Shown: piece after piece, positions 24,501-38,120 of the stretch
How positions within the stretch are numbered: position 1 is the first letter of the stretch
Layout: each line of letters opens with the position of its first letter
Assembly (NCBI GenBank): GCA_009760855.2
Contig: WPIO01000022.1
Span: 1,253,501 to 1,317,500, forward strand
Direction of reading: 5' to 3'
DNA from: Cristatella mucedo
Taxonomy: Eukaryota; Bryozoa; Phylactolaemata; Cristatellidae
Length of the DNA: 64,000 nucleotides
Program-made: the position numbers and the translations under genes
Notes under the pieces: model-generated
Seen by the model: the letters and a program-made list of their open reading frames with translations, nothing else
Told to the model about the DNA's origin: nothing
Databases searched by the model: none

Positions 24501-27500
24501 TGATTATGGCTATAATGACAACAATAAAAAAATCTGTAAAGCACCATGCGTGAAAAACTCTTTCTAGGCACTTTACTTATTTTGGAAAGAGGAAACATGT
24601 CATGTGAAACCAGTGGGGCTACGGCTGTGGACTCCTGAACAATGGTCACAAAAAATCGTCCAGGAAAAATAGCTGTCTCGGCCTGCCTCGCGAAGCAACT
24701 TGGTGTAATCGATATTGCTCAGCCGTCAAAAAGAAAACACTGGTCTATTTTCAGCTACCAGTGTTACTCAGTATTCATAGCCTCTTTTCAGATACGCTAG
24801 GAGGCTACTAAAGATTGAAGGCATAGAACGTGAACTCGTAGAGGCAAATACAACCGGCATCTAGCATATGCAATGCAGACAAGTGCAGCAGCAACCATTA
24901 TTGCAATCTACACGATTCAATCACAATGCGCCCGAGTCACGGCAACACGAAAACCAGGATGCGTGATATCAAGCACAGCAGTAATAATGAAGCAATCAAA
25001 AGATATAGCACAGCTTTGTGACACTTTAAATAAAGGGTGTCTAAATGAGACAATACGAAAAATTGCCCATTGAAATAACATAGAGGACTAAGGATTAATA
25101 GCGACAGCTGCATGTGTAAGAGAAACGATACCAAGCACGGCAAAATAGCCAATAAAAAATATGAAGCATGCGCAACAATAATGGGTCATTCACACTCTCT
25201 AACTCCAGCTTTTGCTTCTCAAACAAACTGACTCACTAGCTGCACTTCCCATTTTCCCATGCTCAACCTTGAAATATGCCGCTGCTTACCGTCTGTCACC
25301 TTCGATCACTGCCGACTAACTGGGGTCCCGCTGTGACAGGTTCACATCTCCTACCAAACTCCGTGGCGTCAGCCTCTTTCTTCATGCACTCTTTTATCCT
25401 ATCTCCGTTTCTCCTCTTTCTCTCTCTCCCCCTCTCTCTCTCCCCCTCTCTCTTTGTTTCTCTCTCTCCCTCGTTCACCTCCTCTTCATGCATCTTTCAT
25501 TTTCCACTTGGGCACGAAGAGAAGCCTTAAGCAAAACTCAACACGCAAAGCATACGTTAGGCTGCATAGGCAAGCAATTCGCAGGACATTACTAACATCA
25601 CTTAGCTGTCCAAGCCAGTCAACAGATGATGATGCCTGCATGCAAATAGAGAAGCAGAGGTCGGTCACTGCTCAGAGTCTCGCTCTCGCCAGAGAGTCGC
25701 GGGCTGTAGGTTACTAGGCCACCACAGCAAAGACAGGATGAGGCGGCGCCAGCAGTGGATTTACAGCAGAGTGTGCAGACGGGAGCAGCACAGGCAGGCG
25801 ATAAGCTCGCTCTCGACTGCCATGCCACATGGGTCGGCAGGCACAGCGGTCTGCTCGAGCAGCAGTCAACGCGATCATGCAAACTGAGACAGCAGAGCCG
25901 ATCGCCGACTGGAACAACGGTCGCGTGCAGCGAAGGGAAGTGGCGAGCAGCGGCAAATGCACTAGAAGTGGCGAGCCGCAGACAATGTGCAGGCATTCAC
26001 AAAGGCTGCAGATGCACAGCCAAGCGAGGATGGGATGTGCGAGGTGTTTTGTCGGCCACATGCAGACGTTAGCTGTTGTGGTAACTAGGCCCCTTTGCAG
26101 TGAAAGGAAGGCAGCTGAGCTTCAGCAGCTGCAGGACGAGGTGATTAAACGTGACGGCTGCATATGAGAATAAGCAAAGGGCCGACCCAGTGCATGCATC
26201 GTCCTTACCTCGGACGGTGAACTTCCGCGATCGGTCACAACTTTTCGCAGAGACTGGTGGCTGATGGGACTTCGACCAGGACTGTTCATTCGACTCGGCG
26301 GACCATTGCCGCTCACACCACTAGCACCACTCTCTGTCGCCGACGAGCTGCCGGCTCCTCCAGCAAGCCGAAGATCCATGTCGGCCTTTCCAGTCATCGA
26401 CCTCCTTGGTGCAGGAACCGGCTGCAGTAGGCACTCATCGGCAGGCTCTGCGCGGCCATTATCAGGCATCGAGCCGAGACTTGATTCGTCCGACGCCATG
26501 GCTGCTTGCAAGAAATTGAACGAGCACACTACGATGTGGCACTGCCATAAATGCACTTATCCTAGACGAGGCAAGTTTTTAATTCACTTAGGCTCTCCCA
26601 AATCACGATCGTATAGCTCTGTACCGACTACAGGATGGGCAATTCATTTCTTAGTCATGATGTGTGAGCATTAAGTGGTACTAAACTTCAGTTGCCTCTC
26701 GTGTGCTTTAACAGGCTGCACATTCTATTGTCAATGTACAATTGATGGAGTGAGAGGGTAACAGAGAAGTGAAACCCACTTAGCTAGAATACTTCATCGA
26801 GTGTCAAGACCTGCCGAAAAATGAACTCCTGAGATTGACCATGGCACCTAACAGATGTCACATGAAGACAATGCTTCTGTACATGCACATGAAAACATCA
26901 GCACAAGGCAAGAGTTGAAAGCAAATCAGATGCTTTGATCTCAGACTGCTGCCTCCCAGCACTTCAAACTACGTCAACATTCGCTTGCCACCACACATTG
27001 CTTACATTCACCCTTGGATGGCAGCAACTTTCTCCAATCGAATGAAGATCCAACCAACATAATAGTTATGGGCAAACCCTAGTGTTACTCAGAATTTTGA
27101 AAGCCTTATCCTCAAACAGGGCTCGGACAGCATATCTTCTGAAGCCTCTGCCAGAAATCTGTATCACGTTACAAAATGACCTTTCATTAGATGACTGCAT
27201 GCTCTGCAGTAAAATCTGCCTACTTTCAGCTCCAAAACATTCCAAAATTCGGGCTTGCTTAGACAAAGACACCACAGCAAAGCTGGTCCATCCCTTTCTG
27301 ACATCCTATCTAAACTTCCATAATTCACTACTCACAAGTCTTCCAGCATGTGGGATAAGCTTACTCTTGATGCAAAGTTCTGCTGCTGGGCTTGTCTTAC
27401 GTGAATATCATAACTATCACATTTTACCCCTTCTTATAGTTCTGCAATCACTCATCAAGCACACTGGGCTTGTCTGTTGTGAACATTGCAACTATCCCAT

Positions 27501-30500
27501 TACACCACTTCTCATAGTCATGCACTCACTCATCAAGCATTGTATCGACTTCAACGGTCTGTAACTTACTTTTAAGGTCCCTTCATTCTCTCTATACCAG
27601 ACTACCTATTGGAAATACTATTTTACAGTCTTTGTATCAATAGCACCCACTCTGCCGACTCAAATCGTTTGGCAGTACCTCTAACGAAGATCGTGCCGAC
27701 AGTTCACGTGCTTCTTTCTCTGGCTCTAGCCTACCTTTCAGAACAACTCCCCAACAGGCTAAGTATGGTATCACCTGCTTTTCTGACTCAAATCGTTTAA
27801 GTACGCCTCGAACCAACCTCAAATCCTTTGGAGACCGTGCCTTTAGTTTGCATGCTCGCAAAGTCTGAAGCTCATTAACGAATGACGTCACGACATCCTC
27901 TGACTAGACGAACATTTAAATAAAAGATAAAAATGCAAGCGTTTCTCACGGCATTTTCTGAGGCCTTGTGATTTCTCCTTTCTCAGCTTATGCATGCTGA
28001 GACCGTGCATGGCAACACTACTCAATTGAAACACTTCCTTTCCAGTATATGTGCAGTGACTAGAAAGACATTTGAGTTCTCCTAAGGAGCTACATAAATG
28101 TTGTATTATCATTTTTACTATTACTATCATACATGGTAAGGTGGTTTCTTTTCACGACCTCGGTCCCGAGATCGTGGGTTCAAATCCTGTGGTGGGCGAT
28201 CCTTTCTTGCAACTGCAAGCGGTGGTGATAGCCGTACAGGCTCTTCTATCACTATACAAAAGAGGCTGTTAAATCAGCTAGTATTTATTTATTTTATATG
28301 CACAGACAGCATAAGACATTAGCATTCTCCGAGGAATGAATACAATTAGTGTACCCACTCAATGGTCAGCATTGCAAATATAGTAATTCACAGCACTTAC
28401 CAGGCAGCTGTGAATTTGAAGCCTCTTCTGCATGGCTCGCTTTTCGAGACAATCGTCGGTTGGATGCAGCTGAAGAAGCCAGACTCTCGTGGCTGCCATT
28501 TGGTGAGCTGCTCTGCAAAGCAAAGCCGCCAACAACAGATGAGGAAACATAGACAGATAACAGCATTTAGCAATATGTGGCTCTGGGCGAACAGCCTTGA
28601 TCTGGTAAAATACCATGCGGACATTGAGAGTATCTTGTAGTAAGAAATAGCCAACACGCGGTGCTGGCAGTGTATACGAGTCATCTGAAGCAGCACCGGA
28701 CACAGTCGTCAATGGGAAGAAATACCAAGTAGCAAAGCCCAGATCGCATAAAGCAACGTGCGACATACAAGCAGCATGAATCACGACGACAGTTGCACCA
28801 CCTGGGGCATGCACACAGCCTGGAGTGAAGAGCGCGGTTGGAAGGTCCTGCAGGCCACCAAAAAGAAACAAAAGGTCCAGAGGCACTGTCTGGTCACTAA
28901 GGGCATGGCCACTAAGGCAAGACCTTCGGGACAAAATCAATCTCCAAATTAGTAGCCACAATGGCCAATATAGAAATCACTGGCAGCAGCACAAACAAAA
29001 GTAGCTTGACAAGAACGAGTCCTGCAGTACTACACCACTGTCACTAAGCCAGCACAATTGCAAGACAAAAATTGAACCATTGGCCATGGTGTCGTAGAAC
29101 TGCAACTATGTCCAGGCGATCGATGCTGTTTTCCATTGTGACATAGTACAAAAAGAAGTTTTACAGGGAAACTTGTGGTGATTTCTAAAATGAATAACCA
29201 ATGAAAAACGTCTTACTTAGAACAAACAGGATCCGTGGGCCTTGCGGCGATTGCATAGTAATGAGTGCCTCATCGGTCTATGCTAATATCCTGCACTTGC
29301 ATTACATCTAAAATAATTGCATGTACCAGCACAAATTCTAACGATCACACAGTGATTCACCACAGGTTGTGTGATCATAAGAACTCAATATATGATGTAT
29401 TCATAACAATCGCTAAGTGAAATAGTCGCACCTAGACAGATCAGAATTTCACTAACTAGGAGGTAAACTCAGACATGAGATGCAGTATTTAAAAAGACAG
29501 GACGTGGAGACCATATTGCTCCCCTTATTATTAAGAGGGCTTCAGCGCGACTCTGTGCCAGCAGGCACCACGAGGAGCGAAAGAGAAGAAAGTGGTATCT
29601 TGCAGATCTCTAGCTCGTGCTTTTTCTATGCAAGACATTCACATTTTCATTCACGATCGTTGGGGGACTTATCTTCACTAGCATCAAGCTGTTGACATAC
29701 CCCAGCGCTGTGTAAGCACCAGCTACCAGCTGAGAGTGAAAGATGCTGGCCAGAGCATGGCTAATAAGACAAACTAGACATTTAGTTTTTAGCGAAGCAT
29801 TCTATGCCCACATACAGATGGCCAACAACAAGGTGGTGCATCTGGCAGCACGTACGCACCCGGGAACTGTTGGTACTCCGACTGGCACCGGCACCACCGT
29901 CCAGAACAAAGTAGTGCGTGTGGGAAATTTCAAGCACCATGAGTGCACTAGCCACACCTCCGCGGCCATCGGTTTTCCACGTGTGCTCGAGGCCCGACAC
30001 GATGGCCTTGAGTAAAGCAAGCATTCCCTTGAATATGCTCTTTGTAAGTGGCTAAAACATACACATTTTCAGTTCAACCAAAGTTTCATGAATCAGCGAC
30101 CACAATCAGAACAAGTTATTTAAGCAAAATGCACTTGCGAGGTTTTTATCTCGCACAAACAAAAGTCTAAGCTACCATTCAGCTTGCTTTACTAAATAGG
30201 GGGAATATTAACGAGCCAGAGTAACGACAACTATCAGCATAAGTAAGCAAGTTCCAAGCACAGATCCACCTTTGCACGGTATGGAGGGATTTACATGTAC
30301 AGCCCCGAATAGCAAAGCGATAGGCACCCAACCCAAAACTCGATTCTCACGATGTCACCGTACAAGAAAACCTGTTGCTATGTAAAGCTGAAGACTCATT
30401 CACGACCCTGTCAGCCGATATGTATGACTAGGCTAAGCCCAAGTGGTGTGTGTGGTCATGCCTGTTGTTATTGCAAATAACAGCCGTTAGTAACTGAAGC

Positions 30501-33500
30501 TATATAATCCTGCAACTTTTTTGCCGAGAACTATAGGAGAGGCTAGAATTGTGTACATGCTAGCTGTAGTCTGTCTACCTTTACCTGTCATGCTTGCAAT
30601 CTGTATTCCTATCTCTCACTCCCACAGTCTGTCTCTTCTTACTGTCTGTATCTATCTGCGAGCACACAAGCCATACCCATCCATCTATCCATGTCGAATC
30701 GAGCTCAGACCTGCAGGCTAGTCGGGTCGATTTAACCAGTCGATTGCAAGAAGCCCTGGCTGAGTCATGCCAGAGAGCACCTCTGCAGTAAGCATCCATG
30801 ATGATTTTGATTCCAATCACGTAGCTGGCTTCGGAAATTAAAAGGAGTAATAAAGGTCATCAGCTAAGCCGAAACACTACTGCCAGCCTCAGACCAGCGG
30901 TGGCCTTCTGCTTTATGATAATTATTGGTGATTTCTCTCTATCGTCCTGCTACTAAGTTAATTGGCACAACCTTAATTTTTTATTTCCGAAATGGACATG
31001 GGACACGACACGACCATCGATAAAATCCACCCAGGCTGCACAGATATCCCAAAGCATGACGTTCACACAAGTCCTGGGCTATTGCCCAATCTATGTTGCA
31101 ATTACAAAACAATAGCTACACCATCTACAAGGGCCAAGGCGACGGTGGGCCGTTATTGAGCAAAGGCTTAGTGCAATGAGCATGGTTTAGGTATTATGCT
31201 GCATACCAGGCTGGCAAATTGCCAGCATGCTGCCGATAAGGCTGGAAGACAATTATGCACCACGGTGGGCAGACACGCACCACATCTTCCACGACCTGAT
31301 TGTCATTTGAAGAGAGCTTCTTGTCCAAGTGGCCATTAAGACGGCTCAGGACAAAGTTCCTATAGTTCTCATCCTCCATTAACTTTCGTATCCTACCCGT
31401 CTTCATCCACCCGACTCCATTGCCGTCCATTACACGTGCTATCGTCTCTTTGAGGAACACCTGGTTCTCACTAGAAAAATAAAGTATAGCAATAAGTTAT
31501 CGCGTAGCACACTCAGTATCGGAAGCGACTGAACAAAGCCACAAGACACTGTGCATCCTCAGGTGAAGCACTTAGAAAACACTCCAGCCGTTTGCAAGCA
31601 TCACCAGAACTTAAATCAGATGACAGAAGCCAGGCGAATATTCCATATTGGCAAACTAGTTCAAGTGCATTTGTGACATCCTGTCTCGACTTCTGTAACC
31701 CCTAACGTGCTTACTGGTCTACCGGCCAGTGCAATCAAGGTGGCTTACAGTTGGTGCCAAACCCTTCGGCTAGGCTTGTCTGTCGTGAGCATCGGAGTTG
31801 CCACATCACACCACTTCTCACCGATCTGCACTGGCTTCCATTCAAGCAGCTCATCGACTTCAAGGTTCTGTCACTCACTTTTAGGTTCATTCATTCTTTG
31901 GCTCCAGCCTACCTATAGTATATACTCACCCACCAGGCTAAGCATCGCACCACCCACTTTTCTGAATCTAGTCTTTTAGCTACACCTCGCGTATACCTCA
32001 AATCCTTCAGAGACCAGGCCTTTAGTTCGTTTGCTCCCGAAGCCTGGAGCTCACTTCCGACTGGTGACACGACAGCCACTGTGACGACCCTTAAAAAGAA
32101 GCTAAAAACACATACATTTATCACAGCATTTAGCGGGTCCATGTGATTCGTCCATTGTGTGCTTATGCGTGATGACATTGTGTATGCAGCCTCTAACCAT
32201 ATTTGCATGCTGCCCCAGTGCACGTCACCTCTAACCAGTGTATGCTTGTTGTCACTTAGCATGCTACCACTAACGAATTCAAACATTCTTTCTTTGCAGC
32301 TTTTTTAAAGTGCCTAGAAAGAGATTAAGTTCACTCACTGGGCACAATATAAATGTATTGTTATGATCATTATTATTATTATCATCATCAGCAAACAACA
32401 CATCTAGATGTTCCTATTAAATCACTATTAATGCTATTTGCCTATAATATGCTCGTTATTTTAATGAAAGAATGAAGTCATCCAGCAAACCTCCCTCGGC
32501 ACGGGAGGCTACTGCTGGTCGTACAGTCACCAGCTGCAGATCGACGCAACAGGAGGTGACCGATCTACCAACACACCCTCGAGCACCCCATTCAACTGGA
32601 AATATCTCACATCTCCATTCCCTGTTGCCTCAAACGTCAGTTAAGTCCTTGTAGTGGCTACCATTCCTTTAAAGTGCTATCTCCAAGTTTTCTTCCCAAG
32701 GCACGGTCAGCTCAGCAATGACCACAGTTTATAGGTGCACTGATCACAGAACAGTATCCGGAAACTGATTCGTCAGCAACTCCTCCGAGGCAGGGGTCAT
32801 ACTTGGAAGGTCTGCCGCCACCTGCAACTTTCCCTCGGCATTGAGCCTGCACTACAGCAGACCATATTGCAGGATTCGCCCACTGCGGGATTCGAACCGA
32901 CAACCTCGGTCGTAAAGAGCGAGACCTTACCCCCTGGCCTATCACGGCTTAAAGGAGATCAAGCATGCGTGCTTTGAAAATAAATGTAACTACAGGCAAG
33001 GGCGAGGCATATCGAAATCAGCAGAAATGAAGGAGCTGCTGGCCAAGTCAACATCCTCGATGGACCAAGAACCGACGGGCATGCGTTGATCGCACCAGAC
33101 CGCAGCCCAGGCATCCTGCTGGGATCTTGACGCCAGCAGGCCCACGCAGTGGCAGAGACCGTGCCACTGCGGCACGACTGAGAAGGCTAGTCATGCGGAG
33201 CAGCTGGGGTGTGAGAACCCATATTTTCTTTTCCAGAGCACGCCGAGTACAAGCAGCCCTGAAGTACGTCTATCGAAGGCACTACGGCCCGCTGTGCTTC
33301 CACTGATTCGAGGCAAGTCAAGATGGCAGAGACCGTGCCACTGCGGCCTCTCACCCGTGCACTCCCTGCTCGGCGCCACCAGCGAGCCCACTCCTCGGAT
33401 GGTCGATGTGCAGCCGCTGCAAGTCTCGAACCTCGCGGCTGTACGTTGCCTGCCTCACGAGGCCTTGCCTCTCAACACCCGCCATGTTTGACAGCAAAGC

Positions 33501-34493
33501 GCCAGCACCATCCGAGGCCGACGGCGCCAAGTCGCTCGCGCCGGCCGACGTCTGGCCGGGCGGCAACGAGGCAGCGTGGCCGGTGCCGGTGGCGGTAGTG
33601 CCGCCGCCGCCGCCTCCTCCTCCGCCGCCATTCGACGAGCCTCTTCTTTTGCTGCCGCCCTCGGCACTCGGGGGCGATGACCCTACGACTGGATAATTCG
33701 CACGCGCGGCAGCGTGCTCTTTGCAGCAGCCACCGCAGTCTCTGTACGCGCGCGCTCGCTGTAGCCGCTGCGCGCAAAGCTGGGCTCTTGTGCACTCGAA
33801 TCGCGGCTACAGCGCGAGGAATAGAAAGCAAAGTGGTGAGACGAAGCGTTGGTGCACAGACGGACTGTCAGCACCGATCGGCTTCGCTCCGGATAAGATC
33901 GACAAGACCTGCAGCAGCAGGGGGGCGGTAAGCGCACTCGCAGCAGCAGCAGCAGCAGGGTAGGGTTCGTGAGACCCTACGAAGTCGGCGGCGGTGGACT
34001 GGCGGATCCAACGGATGCTCAGCAGGCAGGAGAGTGACATAGCACGGCATGAGAGCAACGTGGGGGCGAACGACGCGACGACGAGGAGGGCCACGACGAG
34101 GATCGCAACAACAGCAGCAGACGGCAGCTTACTACGAGACGTGCTGATGGCTGCACTGCTGGAGGCAGCGGCGGCGGCGGCAGCAGCAGCAGCAGCAGCG
34201 GAGGCATCGCCAGCGGCACTGCCGCCGCCGCCGGCTCGTGCTACCAGTAGGCGATGCTCGCTGCCACCTACATGAAGAGCAGAGCTGATGTACACGGTAG
34301 GCTGACCGATGAAAAATCCAGACAAAAAGGACATGCTGTGCCCCAGAAGGAACAAGGGCGGTGATGACAGAGCTGAGCTGATCCTAGCATTGCCGATCCC
34401 CCAGGATAAAATAAATAAATAAATAAATCCTAGCTGATTAAACAGCCTCTTTTTGTATAGCGACAGAAGTGCTGACACATAGCAAGCCAAGGA

Positions 34494-34530
<37 letters not shown>

Positions 34531-37500
34531 GGAGAGAGAGTCAGCTCACCTAGCAGTGGAGACCGACCAGGCCGAAACAGCATGGCCAAAAAATGAGGAG
34601 ACTACTACAGTACCGATGCGAAGCTCCTTGCAAGTCTTCGTCGAGGTGAGCGAGCTGCTTATGCAATGCACGTCAACGGCAATGCCCTCGAAGCAGGTTC
34701 TGCTGGGTTGGCACAAACGCAAAGCCAACGGCATGCAGAGTGCTTGCAAACCCGAAGCCAACTATCGGCTACAGGTGGGCAGAGGAAATGCAAGAGTGCA
34801 CGGCAAGATCGGTGCAGCAGCAGTACACCAGCTGCATCTGCAAACTCACTTGTCTGGATCTTGTCGCCCATGCTATCTAAAACCACGAGCATGGACATGC
34901 ACCTTACATTGGTCGATTTGACAGGCTGACCATTAAATACTACAGATATTTGGTCTAAAACCCACCAGATTGGCAAGCAAAACCCATCGGGGAGGATGGG
35001 CTTGGGGCTCGAAAAAAAGTCAGCTCATTTGTATCTCGATCTCCAATATGTCACCGTCACATGTATCTCGATCTCCAATGTGCAACATCATTCACAGTAT
35101 ACATATTGTAAGTGTAAACTTGTGAATTACACAAACTATCTATTTATTTCACTGGTTTCTTCAATAGCTATGACTCATATGATGATAGTAATTGTTTGTT
35201 CTTTTGCCACTGACATATCTACTTTTGTGTAAGCTTGATACAAAGAAAAATGCACGACAGCAGCAAGTCCTTCTCTTATCGATAAATGACCAACAGAAAC
35301 CTAAGCAATGATAGAGAGGAACGATAGTCGGCTAATGCACGGCTAAGGCTCTTCATGATGAATGCTTAGGCTTAAGCAAGGAGTATTTGAACGTCTTGTT
35401 CACGTCTTCCTCAGCCTCACACTTTAAACAAGGAACCCCAGCAACAAATCAAGCCACTAACGAATTGCAGCTCTGCAGCACGGCCAAACAATGAGGCTAT
35501 GAGGACTCGGACGCCTTCGGCAAGCAGGACAGAGGCCGTGGGCAAAATTACTTAAACCTCCAGCACCGACCTATTAACCTACACAATTTTAATTGTGAGT
35601 GCACACATCCCAAATGTACGGCCGAAAACGAAAGTCGCTGCCGATGAGCTAGCTTATGTCAACTAAAGAGAAGGGAGCCCAATCAATAATAAATAATGAT
35701 CAAATGCACTCTCACAGTTGAAAATTTAATTTCCTTTGAAAAATACCAACAGGAAGAAATTATAAAAAGTGAGAAAGAACCGAACTTTAATGGAAATGAA
35801 TCCGAAAAAAGAGTGCAAAACCTGTACAACGTTTGAGAAACTATCACAGGCTGCAACGAGAATAACAGAGACCCCCCCCCACTCAGCGCTGCACTCATAA
35901 ACTCAAGCGTGATTTTCGTCAAATTCAAAAATAGCAAATTATTTTTACAGCAAAAATTTTCCTCACATAACGAGTTTGCAACATCAAGAAAAAAACAAGT
36001 TTCCCATAAGTAGGCCGGGCAATCCAACTAGGTCAGCAGACTCTCACACCAGCTTACCGTAGCAAAGTTTGCATTATTCAGTGATATTCTCTGGCACAAG
36101 CTATTTTATTCATAAATAAGATCTTCTTGCATTCCTTCTTAAGTATAATGCATTGCATGATTCGAATCCACCCACCTTCTGCCTTCTCTTTGTCAGAGCA
36201 GTACTGACAGTGTTAAACTTTAGCTTTTCCAGCATACAGCTAGGAGCCGAGTCACATGAAAAACCACGAACGACTAAAAGGCATCGGTAGAGGTACATGC
36301 CGGCAATACTATAGTTACTACAAAACAGACAGAAAACCGGCCTTCAGCCTGAGCACCTGCTGCTTACCGAGAAAACCAGAAAGCTTAGATGAGGCACTCA
36401 TTGCGTAGCTACCAATGTCATTGCCCAGGTTTGACAGAAGTGACGATGGAGACAATGGCACCCGGTTGTCACCCTGCGAATGAAATCGCTCAAGTTAGGA
36501 ATCGATGTGCCAAATTAATCTAGGGAAACTGAGTGCTCATCAATAGCAGTTACGTCTGCATCGATTCAGGTGACAGCACTAGCAACAGCTCAGGCTGCAC
36601 AGGAAAAGCCCTGCATTATAGAGCTGCTTCAGCATGCATGCACAAATCTGAACTGTAATTGTACAGATGGATCCTGGCAATTATGCCAGCTTGCTGACTA
36701 AACACTCGTCCTGCTAGTGTGCTGACAGGGTTAATGCCTTCATTTGGATCTACGAGCTAACTGTTTAACAGAATGTTAAGAATGCCAGTGTTAAACTAAA
36801 GTTTGAGCACACTTTCTTGGACCGAGACTATCAGTTACCAGACTATAGTCGATGCAGGTAGCTTCTAGTTATTTCTAGTTATTCTATCGGCTTTTCATTC
36901 TATTGCACTCTGAACTATGACAGTTCCTGAGGGTACAGCAGCAGCTGCTGCACTGGTGAGAAAACCACCTGGGACGTGCAGGGTAAGAACCTGCAGGCTT
37001 AAGGAAGCAACTGGTCGCATCCCATCCCACAGCTGGATTCAAGCGAGAGTGGGGTGGCACTGGCAGCAGCCAAGGAACAGCCGAAAGGAAAATGCCACGA
37101 CACATAAGCACGACATAGAGCAGAGCAGTGTACAGCACTGAGCCTACCTGCCGCTCACTGGCGCCCCACAACCACCTTTACCCACACGCGCCGAGTCACA
37201 GGCGACAAAGCAGAGGCGAAAAGCAAGACCACGTGAGAACGCACGACGCAAGAACATGTGCACTCAGGCGCTTACAGCTTGAGCAGAACTCTGCAGCTAG
37301 GCTTGTCTGTCGTGCGTGGCACAGTTACCACATCATGCCGCTTCTCGCCTACTAGCTGGCTACTACTGGCTCCCAGTCATGCTACACACACCGACATCAG
37401 GCTTTTTTCACTCACTTTTCGGCCCCTTCATTCTTTGGCTCCCTCCTACTTATCAGATCTGCTCCCCCGCCAAGCTAAACATCGTACCACATGCTTTCGG

Positions 37501-38088
37501 AATCCAATAGTCTAAAAATACCTCGTACAAACCTCAAATCCTTGGGAGACCGTGCATTTAGTTCATATGCTCCCAAAGCATGGAACTCACTCCCGACTTG
37601 CGTCACGACGTCCCCTGACTTGACCACATTTAAAAAGAAACTAAAAAAACGCAGCTATTTATCACAGCATTTAGTAGGTCCCTGTGATTCGTCCTTTGTT
37701 TGCTAATGCGTACTGACACTGTGCATGCTGCCACTAGCCATACTTGCATGCTAACCCTGTGCATGTCACCCCTAACCATGTTATTCTTGTTGTTTATTGA
37801 GCATGGTACCACTAACCATTCGAACGCGCTTCCTTTGCAACAATTGTAAAGCGCCTAGAAAGAGATTGAATTCTCTGAGTGTGCTTTATCAAATGCATTA
37901 TTATTATTATGCACAGTTCTGACCGTCCCTGTGCAAACCACAGGCACAAACACACACGAGTGAACATGCACGATCAGTCCAAACCACCCATAAATATGTG
38001 CGCAGGCACGAGTGCAAACGCATGCACGCGCACACACACACACAGACACAGACAGACGCACACATGCATAGCTGCATGCACGCATGCT

Positions 38089-38120
<32 letters not shown>

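Noticed and set aside
33807-34589. 260-codon minus-strand frame with hydrophobic and alanine-rich segments
   Set aside because: It crosses a SINE tail, an AG repeat and the presumed MADD exon 14. The membrane-like stretch lies past a good donor and is repeat-derived. Only the 135-nt segment with phased splice sites is kept, as a possible exon.
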